From contig CAVRGH010000010.1 in the NCBI GenBank assembly GCA_963720675.1, positions 1,240,001-1,304,000 of the forward strand: DNA of 64,000 nucleotides, in the 5' to 3' direction. The position numbers were made by a program, and so were the translations under genes. Of the stretch, positions 28,373 through 36,667 are shown piece by piece; positions within the stretch are counted from its first letter, which is position 1, and the number at the start of each line of letters is the position of its first letter. Under the pieces are notes generated by a model. It was not told the origin of the DNA and made no database searches. It saw nothing but the letters and a program-made list of their open reading frames with translations. Source of the DNA: JALHSW01 sp963720675 (GTDB lineage: Bacteria; Actinomycetota; Acidimicrobiia; IMCC26256; PALSA-555).

Positions 28373-29214
28373 CGGAGGTCGGGCGGGAGTGGCGGTCGCT
28401 TCGACCCCGTCCAGCTCGGGGGGCGTCGTTCCACCCAGGACATGACCCCCTCCATCGCGTCGGGCTGCTCGCCGGCCCACCACGTGAGGTGGGTCTCCCG
28501 CTGCATCGAGCGCGTCCGGTCCTGCTCGCCGAGCCCCTGGTGGACCAGCTCCTTGATGAGCGCGACGCATGCCGGCGCGGTGTTCGCGGCGAGGTCGCGC
28601 GCGAACGCGAGCGCCGCGTCGAGCACTTCGTCGGCGGGGAGCGCCGCCGACGCCATCCCCCACTCGGCCGCGTCCCGCCCCGAGAACGTGCGGCCCGACA
28701 GCAGGAGCTCGAGCGCCCGGTTGAGCCCGATCATGCGCGGCAGGAGCCAGTTCGAGTTCGCCTCCGAGATCAACCCACGCCGCGGGAAGACGAACGAGAG
28801 CTTTGCGTCCTCGGCGACGAAGCGGATGTCGAACAGCATCGTGAGCGAGAACCCGGCGCCGATCGCATGCCCGTTGATCGCACCGATGATGGGGGTCGGC
28901 AGGTTCCAGAGGCCCCATGCCTCATGGATCGTGTCGCTCGTGAACCCGACCGCCGCGTCGTGCTCGGCGTGGGCGTCACCCCCGAACGCCGCGCCACCCT
29001 CGGTCATGTCCATGCCCGAGCAGAACGAGCTGCCGGCACCCGTGACGACGATCGCGCGCACCGCGTCATCGGCGTCGAGCCCGAAGATCGCCTCCCGCAG
29101 GGTGCGGTCCATCGCGGGTGTCATCGCGTTGTGCTTGTCGGGGCGGTGCAGCGTGATGACGCCGACGCCGTCGGCGACGTCGACGAGGATGTCCTCGGAA
29201 CCGAGGGTGGCCAT
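28369..29214 (-). CDS. Enoyl-CoA hydratase/isomerase-family protein 3
   Basis: Complete 281-residue crotonase-fold protein. Motifs: GVGVITLHRPDKHNAMTPAM, oxyanion loop GAGSSFCSGMDMTEGGAAFG, GAINGHAIGAGFSLTMLFDI and RRGLISEANSNWLLPRMIGL. The catalytic-region ISEANSNW has a glutamate where classical hydratases place one of their two acids. The C-terminal tail (SWTGSKRPPLPPDLR) is longer than usual. It is placed between acyl-CoA dehydrogenase 2 (80 bp upstream) and hydratase 2 (overlap), all leftward. Hydratase or lyase function on the pathway intermediate is likely; substrate unknown. Confidence 0.88.
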   Translation of the reverse strand: MATLGSEDILVDVADGVGVITLHRPDKHNAMTPAMDRTLREAIFGLDADDAVRAIVVTGAGSSFCSGMDMTEGGAAFGGDAHAEHDAAVGFTSDTIHEAWGLWNLPTPIIGAINGHAIGAGFSLTMLFDIRFVAEDAKLSFVFPRRGLISEANSNWLLPRMIGLNRALELLLSGRTFSGRDAAEWGMASAALPADEVLDAALAFARDLAANTAPACVALIKELVHQGLGEQDRTRSMQRETHLTWWAGEQPDAMEGVMSWVERRPPSWTGSKRPPLPPDLR

Positions 29215-29295
29215 CGGGGGCCGTCCTTTCTGCTGGTGCGGGCTCGGATGCGTGTTGGTAGTCGGCAGTTCGGGGCTGGTGGGTGCGGGTCGGTG

Positions 29296-30525
29296 TCAGG
29301 AGCGCGGCACCTGACTCCACGGGAGGTTCGCGTCCGACGTCGGCTCCTTCGGGAGCCCGAGCACCCGCTCGCCGAGGATGTTGCGGGAGATCTCGGTCGT
29401 GCCCCCGCCGATCGTCGAGCCCCGGGTGGTGAGGAACCCTTTCTGGAGGTCGACGCGATCGTCGGCACCGAGTGCCGACTCGCCGATGAGCTCGGGACGG
29501 CGCATCACGTAGTCGGAGATGAGCATCCCCTCGGCCCCGAGGAGGTCGACGATCAGCTCGAACGCACGCTGCTGGTGCTCACTCACCATGAGGCGGCCGA
29601 TCGAACCCTCCGGGCCCGGGGTTCCCTGGTCGCGTTGCTGCTCGGCGCGCTGCATCGTCAGCCGCACGACCTCGGACTCGATCCAGCAACGGGCCAGCCG
29701 GTCGCGCCGCACTGCGTCACGCTCGCTCTCGGGGAGCGCGCGCCACAGCCGCATGGCATGCCGGATGACGCCACCGTCCTGACCCTCGAGCTTGCCGACG
29801 CGCCCGAGCATCACGCGCTCGTTCATGAGCGTGCCGATCGCGACCTTCCAGCCGTCGCCGACGGCACCGATCCGCTGCGAGTCGGGGATGCGCACGTCCT
29901 CGAAGAAGATCTCGTTGAACTCCGCCTCGCCGGTCATCTGACGCAGCGGACGAACCTCGACACCGGGGCTCGACATGTCGAGGTAGAAGTAGGTCAGCCC
30001 CCGGTGCTTGGGAACGTCGGGGTCGGTCCGGGCCAGCAACAGGCCCCACTGCGCCACGTGCGCCATGCTCGTCCACACCTTCTGACCGTTCACCACCCAC
30101 TCGTCCCCGTCGCGGACCGCGCGGGTGGCGAGGGACGCGACGTCCGAGCCGGCGCCGGGCTCGGAGAACATCTGGCACCAGATGACCTCGCACGTGAACG
30201 TCCGGCGCAGCAGGGGCTCCGCCTGCTCCGCGGTCCCGAACGCCACGAGCGTCGGGCCCGCCATGCCGACACCCATCATGTTGCGCAGCAGGTTGAAGGG
30301 CGCGCCCGCCGCGATGAGGAGGTCGTCGACGATCCCCTGGAAGCCGGGATCGAGCCCGAGACCTCCTTGTCCCTCCGGAAAGTGCAGCCACGCGAGGCCC
30401 AGGTCGTACTGGGCACCCCAGAACTCTCGCTCGGGGGTGGACGCCGGGGGGTGCTCGCGCAGCAGCTGGTCGACCCGCGTCTCCACCATCCGGACGGCCG
30501 CGTCCTCGGCCCTCGCGACGCTCAT
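29296..30525 (-). CDS. Acyl-CoA dehydrogenase 2
   Basis: Complete 409-residue acyl-CoA dehydrogenase. In order: N-terminal helical domain with WGAQYDLGLAWLHFPEGQGG, VIWCQMFSEPGAGSDVASLA, RDGDEWVVNGQKVWTSMAHV, VRPLRQMTGEAEFNEIFFED, and the C-terminal RGSTIGGGTTEISRNILGER-VLGLPKEP. The end is almost the same as that of dehydrogenase 1, so the two are paralogues and may pair, as ChsE1/ChsE2-type enzymes do. Start ATG at 30525, 61 bp from palindrome 5. First gene of the operon with hydratases 3 and 2. It would introduce the alpha-beta double bond in a CoA thioester. Confidence 0.9.
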   Translation of the reverse strand: MSVARAEDAAVRMVETRVDQLLREHPPASTPEREFWGAQYDLGLAWLHFPEGQGGLGLDPGFQGIVDDLLIAAGAPFNLLRNMMGVGMAGPTLVAFGTAEQAEPLLRRTFTCEVIWCQMFSEPGAGSDVASLATRAVRDGDEWVVNGQKVWTSMAHVAQWGLLLARTDPDVPKHRGLTYFYLDMSSPGVEVRPLRQMTGEAEFNEIFFEDVRIPDSQRIGAVGDGWKVAIGTLMNERVMLGRVGKLEGQDGGVIRHAMRLWRALPESERDAVRRDRLARCWIESEVVRLTMQRAEQQRDQGTPGPEGSIGRLMVSEHQQRAFELIVDLLGAEGMLISDYVMRRPELIGESALGADDRVDLQKGFLTTRGSTIGGGTTEISRNILGERVLGLPKEPTSDANLPWSQVPRS

Positions 30526-30586
30526 CCCACTCCCTCGGTGCGGCCCTGGGTCCTCGGCGCGCCCTGGCGGACCCCCGGCGCCAATG

Positions 30587-30602
30587 GTTAACCTCCGTTC
30601 AC
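30587..30602. promoter_or_regulatory. Regulon palindrome 5 (GTTAAC-CTCC-GTTCAC)
   Basis: Fifth copy of the shared site, between acyl-CoA dehydrogenase 2 and amidase 3. It directly abuts the amidase GTG at 30603, leaving no room for a ribosome site. Confidence 0.75.
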
Positions 30603-32025
30603 GTGAGTGTCAACGGGGAGGACGAGCCGTTCGCGTCGGCACTCGAGCTGGCCGAACGACTCCGCACGGGCGAGATCGGCTCGACCGAGCTGGTGACGCG
30701 CTACCTCGATCGCATCGAGGAGCTGAATCCGCGCCTCGATGCCTACCTCGCGGTGGCGTCCGAGCAGGCGCTGGAAGCGGCGCGCGACGCGGACACCCGG
30801 CTCGGTGCGGCCCGCCGCTCGGGCGAGAAGATCCCCCCGTTCCTCGGCGTGCCGATCTCGGTCAAGGACCTGTTCGACACCGCCGGCATCGTGAGCACCC
30901 ACGGCACCGCGACCTGGCACGATCGCGTCCCGGACTCCGACGACGAGGTCGTCGCCCGCGTGCGGAGGGCCGGCTTCGTGATCCTGGGGAAGACGAACAC
31001 TCCGGAGTTCGGTTCACGCTCGACCACCCGAACCACCGCGTACCCGCCCGGGCGGAACCCATGGAACCCCGAACGCTCCCCCGGCGGATCATCGGGCGGG
31101 GCCGCCGCCGCGCTGGCCGCCGGGCTCTGCCCGATCGCCCTCGGCTCCGACGGCGGCGGCTCGATCCGGATCCCGTCGGCATGGTGCGGCACCTTCGGGC
31201 TCAAGCCGTCGCGAGGTCGGGTATCGGCGGCCCCGGGGCCACAGAGCTGGAACGCGACGAGCGGACCGATCACGCGGACCGTCGCAGACGCGGCCGCGCT
31301 GCTCGACGCCATCTGCGGTTACGCGACCGGGGACTCCTGGTGGGCGCCGCCTCCGACCCGACCTTTCCTCGCTGAGGTCGGGGTCGCTCCGGGTCGACTC
31401 CGCGTCGCCTGGTCCACGAGGCACCCGGACCCCTCGTCGACGGTCGAGCCGGCCTGGGTCGAGGCGGCCTCGGCGACGGCCGCCCTCCTCACCGAGCTCG
31501 GCCACGAGGTGGTCGAGGCCGACCCACCGGTCATCGACGTCGCCGGCTTCCGCGCTCGTGCCGGCCAGCTCGCTCGCGGCGCGGCCCGACCTCCCGCCGG
31601 TCGACACCCTCGACACCACGAACCGCACCCTGATCGCGGTCGCCGGGGACGCGACTGCGATCGACCTCGCGACTGCCGAGCGCTCGATCCAGGCCGACAG
31701 CCGACGGGTGGTCAGCTTCTTCGACGACCACGACGTCCTCCTGACACCGACGCTGGCCGCGGGGCCGCCACCGGTCGAGGATCGGCTCATGGGCGATGAG
31801 GACTGGGAGGGGATGCTGTCGCTCATGCGGGTGATCGCGTTCACGCCGACCTGGAACATGACCGGTCAGCCCGCGGTCGCGGTTCCGGCCGGGTTCGATG
31901 CCGCGGGGATGCCGGTCTCCGTCCAGCTCGTCGGCCGGCCGGCGGACGAGGTCACGCTCATCCGGCTCGCGGCCCAGCTCGAGGAGGCGCGGCCATGGCG
32001 ACACCATCGACCACCGATCTCGTGA
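30603..32025 (+). CDS. Amidase signature-family hydrolase 3 (one frameshift)
   Basis: About 474 residues. Catalytic features: lysine in FLGVPISVKDLFDTAG, then GRNPWNPERSPGGSSGGAAA and ALGSDGGGSIRIPSAWCGTF (second serine), FGLKPSRGRVSAAPGPQSWN, and NMTGQPAVAVPAGFDAAGMP near the end. A one-base break near 31560 (in RARAGQLARG / SSLAARPDLPPV) separates two open halves. Start GTG 30603 is the only candidate matching the family N-terminus and sits next to the operator, so the mRNA is probably leaderless. It overlaps the acyl-CoA ligase start by 31 bp: amide hydrolysis followed by CoA activation is the obvious reading. Confidence 0.83.
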
Positions 32026-33569
32026 CGCCGACGCTCGCGGGGCTCGTCCGCGACCATGCCGCGACGATCGGCAATCGACCCGCGTTCACGTTCGAGGACC
32101 GGGTGATCACCTACCGGGATCTCGACGAACGCTCGAGCCAGGTCGCGCAGGGTCTTCTCGCGGCGGGAATCGGCGAGGGGGACCGCGTCGCGGTGCTCGA
32201 TCGCAACGGCCCCGAGCTCTTCGAGCTGCTCTTCGGGGCCGCGAAGATCGGTGCGGTGCTCGTCGCGGTGAACTGGCGCCTCGCACCTGCCGAGATGTCG
32301 TACGTCGTGAGCGATGCCGCGACCCGCCTCCTGCTTGTCGGGCCCGAGTTCACGGTGCACCTCGAGCAGGTCGCGGCGAACGTCCCGAAGGTGCTCGTGA
32401 CCGGCGCCGGAAGCGACGACCTGGACGGGTGGGACGACTGGGTCGCGCGGTACCCGGCCGAGGACCCGGGCACGGCACCCCGGCCCGACGACGTTGCGAT
32501 GCAGTTCTACACCTCGGGGACGACCGGGCTCCCGAAGGGCGCGATGCTCACGAATGCGAACGTCTTCGCGCTCGTCCCCGCCGCGAGCGAGGTGCTCGCG
32601 ATGGACGCCGACTCGGTGAGTCTCGTCGCCATGCCGCTCTTCCACGTTGCCGGGGCGGGCTGGGCCGTCTTCGGCCTCGCGAACGGTGCGCACAACGTGA
32701 TGCTGCGCGACGTCGACCTCGCGCTCATCCTCGAGACCATCCCCCGGTTCGGCATCACGCACGCGGTCTTCGTGCCCGCCGTCTTGCAGTTCCTCCTCAC
32801 GATGCCCGGGATCGAGGACGTCGACTTCTCCAGGCTCGAGATGATCGTCTACGGCGCGTCGCCGATCTCGGAGGACGTCTTGGTCCGTGCGATCGAGCGG
32901 TTCGGCTCGCGCTTCGTGCAGTGCTACGGGCTGACCGAGACGAACGGTGCGGTCGTAGTGCTCCCGCCCGAGGACCACGACCCGACTGGGCCCAATGCTC
33001 ATCGCCTGCGTTCGGCCGGTGTCGCGCTCCCCGAGGTCCAGCTCCGGGTGGTGGACGCGTCGGGTGTCCCCCTCCCCGCGGGCGAGGTGGGCGAGGTCTG
33101 GATCCGTTCGCCGTCGAACATGCACGGCTACTGGAACCTTCCCGACGCCACCGCGGCCGCCCTCGACGCTGATGGCTGGTTCCGTTCCGGCGACGCCGGA
33201 TTCCTCGATGAAGACGGGTACCTCTACATCTCGGACCGAGTGAAGGACATGATCATCTCGGGTGGCGAGAACATCTACCCCGCCGAGGTGGAGCACACGC
33301 TGATGGCACACCCCGGCGTCGCGGACATCGGTGTGATCGGTGTTCCCGACGAGCGTTGGGGCGAGACGGTGAAGGCCGTCGTGGTCCGCGCGCCCGGCGT
33401 CGAGGTGTCCGGCGACGATCTCATCGCTTGGTCCCGCGAGCGTCTCGCCCACTACAAGTGCCCGACGTCGGTCGACTGGGCCGAAGACCTTCCCCGCAAT
33501 CCCACGGGCAAGATCCTGAAGCGCGAGCTGCGCGCGCCCTACTGGCAGGGACACGAGCGCCAGGTATGA
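31995..33569 (+). CDS. Long-chain-fatty-acid/acyl-CoA ligase, FadD-like
   Basis: Complete 524-residue adenylate-forming ligase. Motifs: MQFYTSGTTGLPKGAMLTNA, MPLFHVAGAGWAVFGLANGA, FVQCYGLTETNGAVVVLPPE, ADGWFRSGDAGFLDEDGYLY, SDRVKDMIISGGENIYPAEV and the C-terminal catalytic lysine in LPRNPTGKILKRELR. The style is that of mycobacterial FadD3/FadD13-type enzymes. Start ATG 31995 lies inside the end of amidase 3. It would convert the acid released by the amidase to its CoA ester. Last gene before the regulon boundary; 75 bp separate it from the convergent methyltransferase. Confidence 0.9.
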   Translation: MATPSTTDLVTPTLAGLVRDHAATIGNRPAFTFEDRVITYRDLDERSSQVAQGLLAAGIGEGDRVAVLDRNGPELFELLFGAAKIGAVLVAVNWRLAPAEMSYVVSDAATRLLLVGPEFTVHLEQVAANVPKVLVTGAGSDDLDGWDDWVARYPAEDPGTAPRPDDVAMQFYTSGTTGLPKGAMLTNANVFALVPAASEVLAMDADSVSLVAMPLFHVAGAGWAVFGLANGAHNVMLRDVDLALILETIPRFGITHAVFVPAVLQFLLTMPGIEDVDFSRLEMIVYGASPISEDVLVRAIERFGSRFVQCYGLTETNGAVVVLPPEDHDPTGPNAHRLRSAGVALPEVQLRVVDASGVPLPAGEVGEVWIRSPSNMHGYWNLPDATAAALDADGWFRSGDAGFLDEDGYLYISDRVKDMIISGGENIYPAEVEHTLMAHPGVADIGVIGVPDERWGETVKAVVVRAPGVEVSGDDLIAWSRERLAHYKCPTSVDWAEDLPRNPTGKILKRELRAPYWQGHERQV

Positions 33570-33644
33570 ACCCGCGCCCGATGCTGCGCCCGCGCCCCGA
33601 GGAGTGTGCGTCGGGCTCGGCTCAGTGACCAACCGAGATACCGC

Positions 33645-34709
33645 TCAGGGACGGATCTCGTAGAACACGTTGACCGGATGGTCAACATCGAGCCGGCGGA
33701 AACGGGTGAACCCTGCTGCGCGTGCCATCGCTTCGGCCTTGGCCGGAGACAGGCCGAGAGTGCCGAGGCCGGCACCGTCCGGCGCCGACATCGCCGACGA
33801 CATGCACGACAGAACGCTGATGCCGTACATCAACGATGCCATCGGGTTCTCCGACGCGTTCAGCGCGAATGTGTCGTGCGCCTTGATGTCGACGAGTAGC
33901 CACGTGCCATCGGGGGTGATCGCCCGACGCAATGCCTGCATCATCTCGAACGGATGCGTCATGTCGTGGATGCAATCAAACGTCGTGATGAACCCGATTG
34001 ATCCGTCATCGGGCAGCGGCTCGTCTCGCGGGTCGTGGAACGACACGTTCGACGCCTCGGCCTCGGAGCGCTTCTCCTCCGCGCGAGCGAGCGCGAACCG
34101 GCTGATGTCGTACCCCAAGAACCGACTCTTCGGGAACGCGCCGGCCATCAGCAGCAGCGCTCCCCCCGCGCCACAGCCGACGTCCGCAGCGGTCGTGCCC
34201 TCGGCGAGCCGCTCGGCGACGCCGTCGAGCGCGGGCAGCACCACCGGCAGCAGGTTCGTGCGGTTCCATGGTTCGAACGACCGCTCGATACCAACCGCGG
34301 CTTCTGGACCATGGCTGTCGTAGTCGTGCCCGAGCCCGGTACGGAAGCTCTCGGGCATCACCCGAAGCGTGTCCATCGTATTGGGAAACCGGTGGAACAT
34401 TCCCATCCCATATGCCGGATGGTCAGGGGTCGCGAGGACCGCGGCCGCCTCGTCCGACAGCGAGAAGCGCTCTTCGTCGTCGCAGTCGATGATCCGCGCC
34501 GCCGCCTGGTTGTATGCCCACTCGCGAACCCAGCGCTCATGGAGACCCGCTCGTTGGGCGAGCTCGTCCGAATGCAGTGACTTCCCGGCATCTCGCAGCG
34601 CCGCGTAAAGGCCGAGCTTGTCGCCGAGGTGGATCATCCCCGCGGTCACTGCGCCCTCGAGCTTGCTGAACACGAGAAACGAGAACATCCGGAGCTTCTT
34701 CTCATCCAT
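33645..34709 (-). CDS. SAM-dependent methyltransferase with winged-helix N-terminus
   Basis: Start at MDEKKLRMFSFLVFSKLEGA (34709; an ATG nine bases upstream is possible), about 354 residues. The first 100 residues form a winged-helix dimerisation domain (HSDELAQRAGLHERWVREWA, then FSLSDEAAAVLATPDHPAYG) as in small-molecule O-methyltransferases and related proteins. The SAM-binding motif is TTAADVGCGAGGALLLMAGA, followed by SRFLGYDISRFALARAEEK, TTFDCIHDMTHPFEMMQALR and PDGTWLLVDIKAHDTFALN. Methyl acceptor unknown. Possible regulation through the 21-bp palindrome 52 bp upstream (34761-34781). Confidence 0.85.
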   Translation of the reverse strand: MDEKKLRMFSFLVFSKLEGAVTAGMIHLGDKLGLYAALRDAGKSLHSDELAQRAGLHERWVREWAYNQAAARIIDCDDEERFSLSDEAAAVLATPDHPAYGMGMFHRFPNTMDTLRVMPESFRTGLGHDYDSHGPEAAVGIERSFEPWNRTNLLPVVLPALDGVAERLAEGTTAADVGCGAGGALLLMAGAFPKSRFLGYDISRFALARAEEKRSEAEASNVSFHDPRDEPLPDDGSIGFITTFDCIHDMTHPFEMMQALRRAITPDGTWLLVDIKAHDTFALNASENPMASLMYGISVLSCMSSAMSAPDGAGLGTLGLSPAKAEAMARAAGFTRFRRLDVDHPVNVFYEIRP

Positions 34710-34760
34710 GGTCCGCATCCTTGCCGAGCGTGCGCGTCCGGCGCCGCCTCGCCACCGAGA

Positions 34761-34781
34761 TCGAGGGTGTATCACCCTCGA
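34761..34781. promoter_or_regulatory. Perfect palindrome TCGAGGGTG-TAT-CACCCTCGA upstream of the methyltransferase
   Basis: Nine-bp perfect arms with a 3-bp centre, in the promoter region of the leftward methyltransferase gene. It could be an operator; the TAT centre is short for an efficient terminator loop and no T-run follows on either strand. The rest of 34710-34918 shows no gene. Confidence 0.55.
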
Positions 34782-34918
34782 CGAGTGCTGAACGCTACGT
34801 TCGATTGGCAGCACCGGGATGCAGCAGCAGGACGACCGTGGACGCGTGCTCGGACTCGCCACGTCGAACCGCTGGCTTCACTTCCTGAGTGTGACCGTCT
34901 TGTTCTGCAGCGTCGGGA

Positions 34919-35560
34919 TCAGCGGAGCGGATCGCGGCCGTTCCATGCGACGAGACGGTCGATGCCGGCCGCGTCGTCAGGAACCGGGACAGCCTCGGCA
35001 AACGGGACGGCGACCTCGTCGAGGCCCATCGCGGCCGAGATCTCCTCGAAGAGCGCCCGCCGGTTCTCGGCCGGGAGGATCTCACGTGCTTCCAGCGCCA
35101 TGGTGACGACCGTGTCGTCCCAGACGGGCTGCTGACCGGTCGCCACCGCGAGGTCCCAAGTGTGGACGGTCAGCTCGGAGAGGTAGGACGCCAGCACCTC
35201 TGCTCCGCTGCCTTGGATCCACGGCAGTGCCATCGGTCGTTCGAGCACCGCGTCGTCGCGCCAGGCATCCGCCGCTCGCGTCCCTGCTTCCTTCCACGCA
35301 TCGGCCCAGCGATCGTCGGGGACCGCGGTCTCGGCGACGCCGAAGGGATCCTCGCCGTTGCCGAGCGCCGCAACCCGGTCGAGCACGCCGACGAGGTGGG
35401 TGAGCATTGCTCGCACGTCCATGTCCGTGCAGGGCGTGGGGTCCGTGAGCTGGTCGTGGCGGACGCCGGCGATGACGGCCAGGCCGGTGGCGACGGCACG
35501 GTCGAAGATCGGCCGGGGATCCGTGGGGTGGTCGGTGGTGGAGCTGGTCGGTGTGGTCAT
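34919..35560 (-). CDS. TIGR03086-like DinB/mycothiol-dependent-isomerase-fold protein
   Basis: About 213 residues from ATG 35560 (MTTPTSSTTDHPTDPRPIFD). The family signature is visible: LTDPTPCTDMDVRAMLTHLV with the metal histidine in MLTHLVGVLD, and YLSELTVHTWDLAVATGQQP containing the second histidine (T-V-H-T-W-D). Actinobacterial members have a DinB-like helical bundle and may bind a metal and mycothiol. It is divergent from a WYL regulator with a perfect palindrome between, so it is probably the regulator's target. Exact reaction unknown. Confidence 0.82.
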   Translation of the reverse strand: MTTPTSSTTDHPTDPRPIFDRAVATGLAVIAGVRHDQLTDPTPCTDMDVRAMLTHLVGVLDRVAALGNGEDPFGVAETAVPDDRWADAWKEAGTRAADAWRDDAVLERPMALPWIQGSGAEVLASYLSELTVHTWDLAVATGQQPVWDDTVVTMALEAREILPAENRRALFEEISAAMGLDEVAVPFAEAVPVPDDAAGIDRLVAWNGRDPLR

Positions 35561-35579
35561 GGCGCCATCGTGCCGACCC

Positions 35580-35604
35580 AAACCGGTCATCTAGTGACCG
35601 GTTT
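35580..35604. promoter_or_regulatory. Perfect palindrome AAACCGGTCA-TCTAG-TGACCGGTTT, likely WYL-regulator operator
   Basis: Ten-bp perfect arms, 5-bp centre, in the 63-bp divergent gap between the TIGR03086-like gene and the WYL regulator. Position and symmetry fit an operator controlling both genes. Confidence 0.7.
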
Positions 35605-35623
35605 GTTGTGGGAGTGTGATTGC

Positions 35624-36667
35624 ATGCGAGCCGACCGACTGGTTGCCATCCTCCTGCTGTTGCAACAGCGCGAGCAGGTCACGGCATCCGAGGTCGCGGA
35701 GCAGTTGGAGGTCTCCGAACGAACCGCCCGCCGCGACCTCGACGCGTTGGCCATGGCCGGGGTACCCGTGTACTCCATGCAGGGACGCGGGGGAGGGTGG
35801 CGCCTCCTGGGCGGCGCTCGCACCGACCTCTCCGGGCTGACCGCGAGCGAAGCCCGCGCCCTGTTCCTGGTCGCCGGACCGGCCTCCACCGCGACCCCGG
35901 CTGTGAAGGCTGCGTTGCGCAAGCTCGTACGTGCGCTGCCCGAGCCCTTCCGGGAACAGGCCGAGGCGGCCGCGACGTCCGTCGTCGTCGACCCTGCGCT
36001 CTGGGGATCGAGCCAGCCCGAGCCCCGACCACCCCGGTTGCTCGACGACGTCCAGGACGCGGTGATCCGCGGCGTCCAGGTGCGGCTCGGATATGTCGAC
36101 CGCAACGGCTCGGAGACCGAGCGGACCGTCCACCCACTCGGCACCGTCGCCAAGGGCCCGACGTGGTACTTGGTCTCCGATACCGAGGCCGGTCGACGGA
36201 CCTTCCGAATCGATCGGGTCTCGTCGGTCGAGTTGACCGACGATCCCGTCCGACGACCCGAGAGATTCGACCTTGCCGAGAGCTGGCGCGAGATCGCCGA
36301 CGAGGTCGACCGAAAGCGCACGCCGCTCGAAGCCCAGGCCGTGTGCGCTCCCGACGGGCTCGGACTGCTCCGGATGGTGCTCGGGGGCCGCCTCGAAGTC
36401 GGCGGTGCCACGCCCGACGGCCGGATCGAGATCGTGATCCGCGGCCACAACGAGTACGCCCTCGCAGGCGAACTTGCAGGACTCATCGAATGGCTCGAGA
36501 TCACCAGCCCGCAGGGAGTGCGCGACCACCTCGCCTCAATCGGCAGTGCGCTCGTAGCGCAGCTACAGCTGAGCCGGGCGCCGGCAACGCGCGTCGAGCC
36601 AAGGATCTGGGCGCGTTCGAGACTCCGAACGCTGTCGCTGTCTAGCTCATGCGCTCCTGCACCTTGA
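35624..36667 (+). CDS. YafY/PafC-type transcriptional regulator with HTH_11 and WYL domains
   Basis: A 347-residue protein from ATG 35624. DeoR-like winged helix at the N-terminus: MRADRLVAILLLLQQREQVT, ASEVAEQLEVSERTARRDLD, ALAMAGVPVYSMQGRGGGWR. The WYL region is about residues 140-215: VQVRLGYVDRNGSETERTVH-PLGTVAKGPTWYLVSDTEAG then RTFRIDRVSSVELTDDPV; the family W-Y-L reads T-W-Y-L-V. A C-terminal extension domain closes with GELAGLIEWLEITSPQGVRD. WYL domains sense ligands or nucleic acids. The last 30 residues (RAPATRVEPRIWARSRLRTL on) look unrelated to the family and overlap the convergent SnoaL gene by 26 bp; an indel near 36570 could have removed the natural stop. Confidence 0.87.
   Translation: MRADRLVAILLLLQQREQVTASEVAEQLEVSERTARRDLDALAMAGVPVYSMQGRGGGWRLLGGARTDLSGLTASEARALFLVAGPASTATPAVKAALRKLVRALPEPFREQAEAAATSVVVDPALWGSSQPEPRPPRLLDDVQDAVIRGVQVRLGYVDRNGSETERTVHPLGTVAKGPTWYLVSDTEAGRRTFRIDRVSSVELTDDPVRRPERFDLAESWREIADEVDRKRTPLEAQAVCAPDGLGLLRMVLGGRLEVGGATPDGRIEIVIRGHNEYALAGELAGLIEWLEITSPQGVRDHLASIGSALVAQLQLSRAPATRVEPRIWARSRLRTLSLSSSCAPAP

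Noticed and set aside
8000..33000. Programmed frameshifting to explain the many broken genes
   Set aside because: The breaks fall at unrelated positions in many families, without slippery heptamers plus downstream structures in common; indel errors or decay are simpler.
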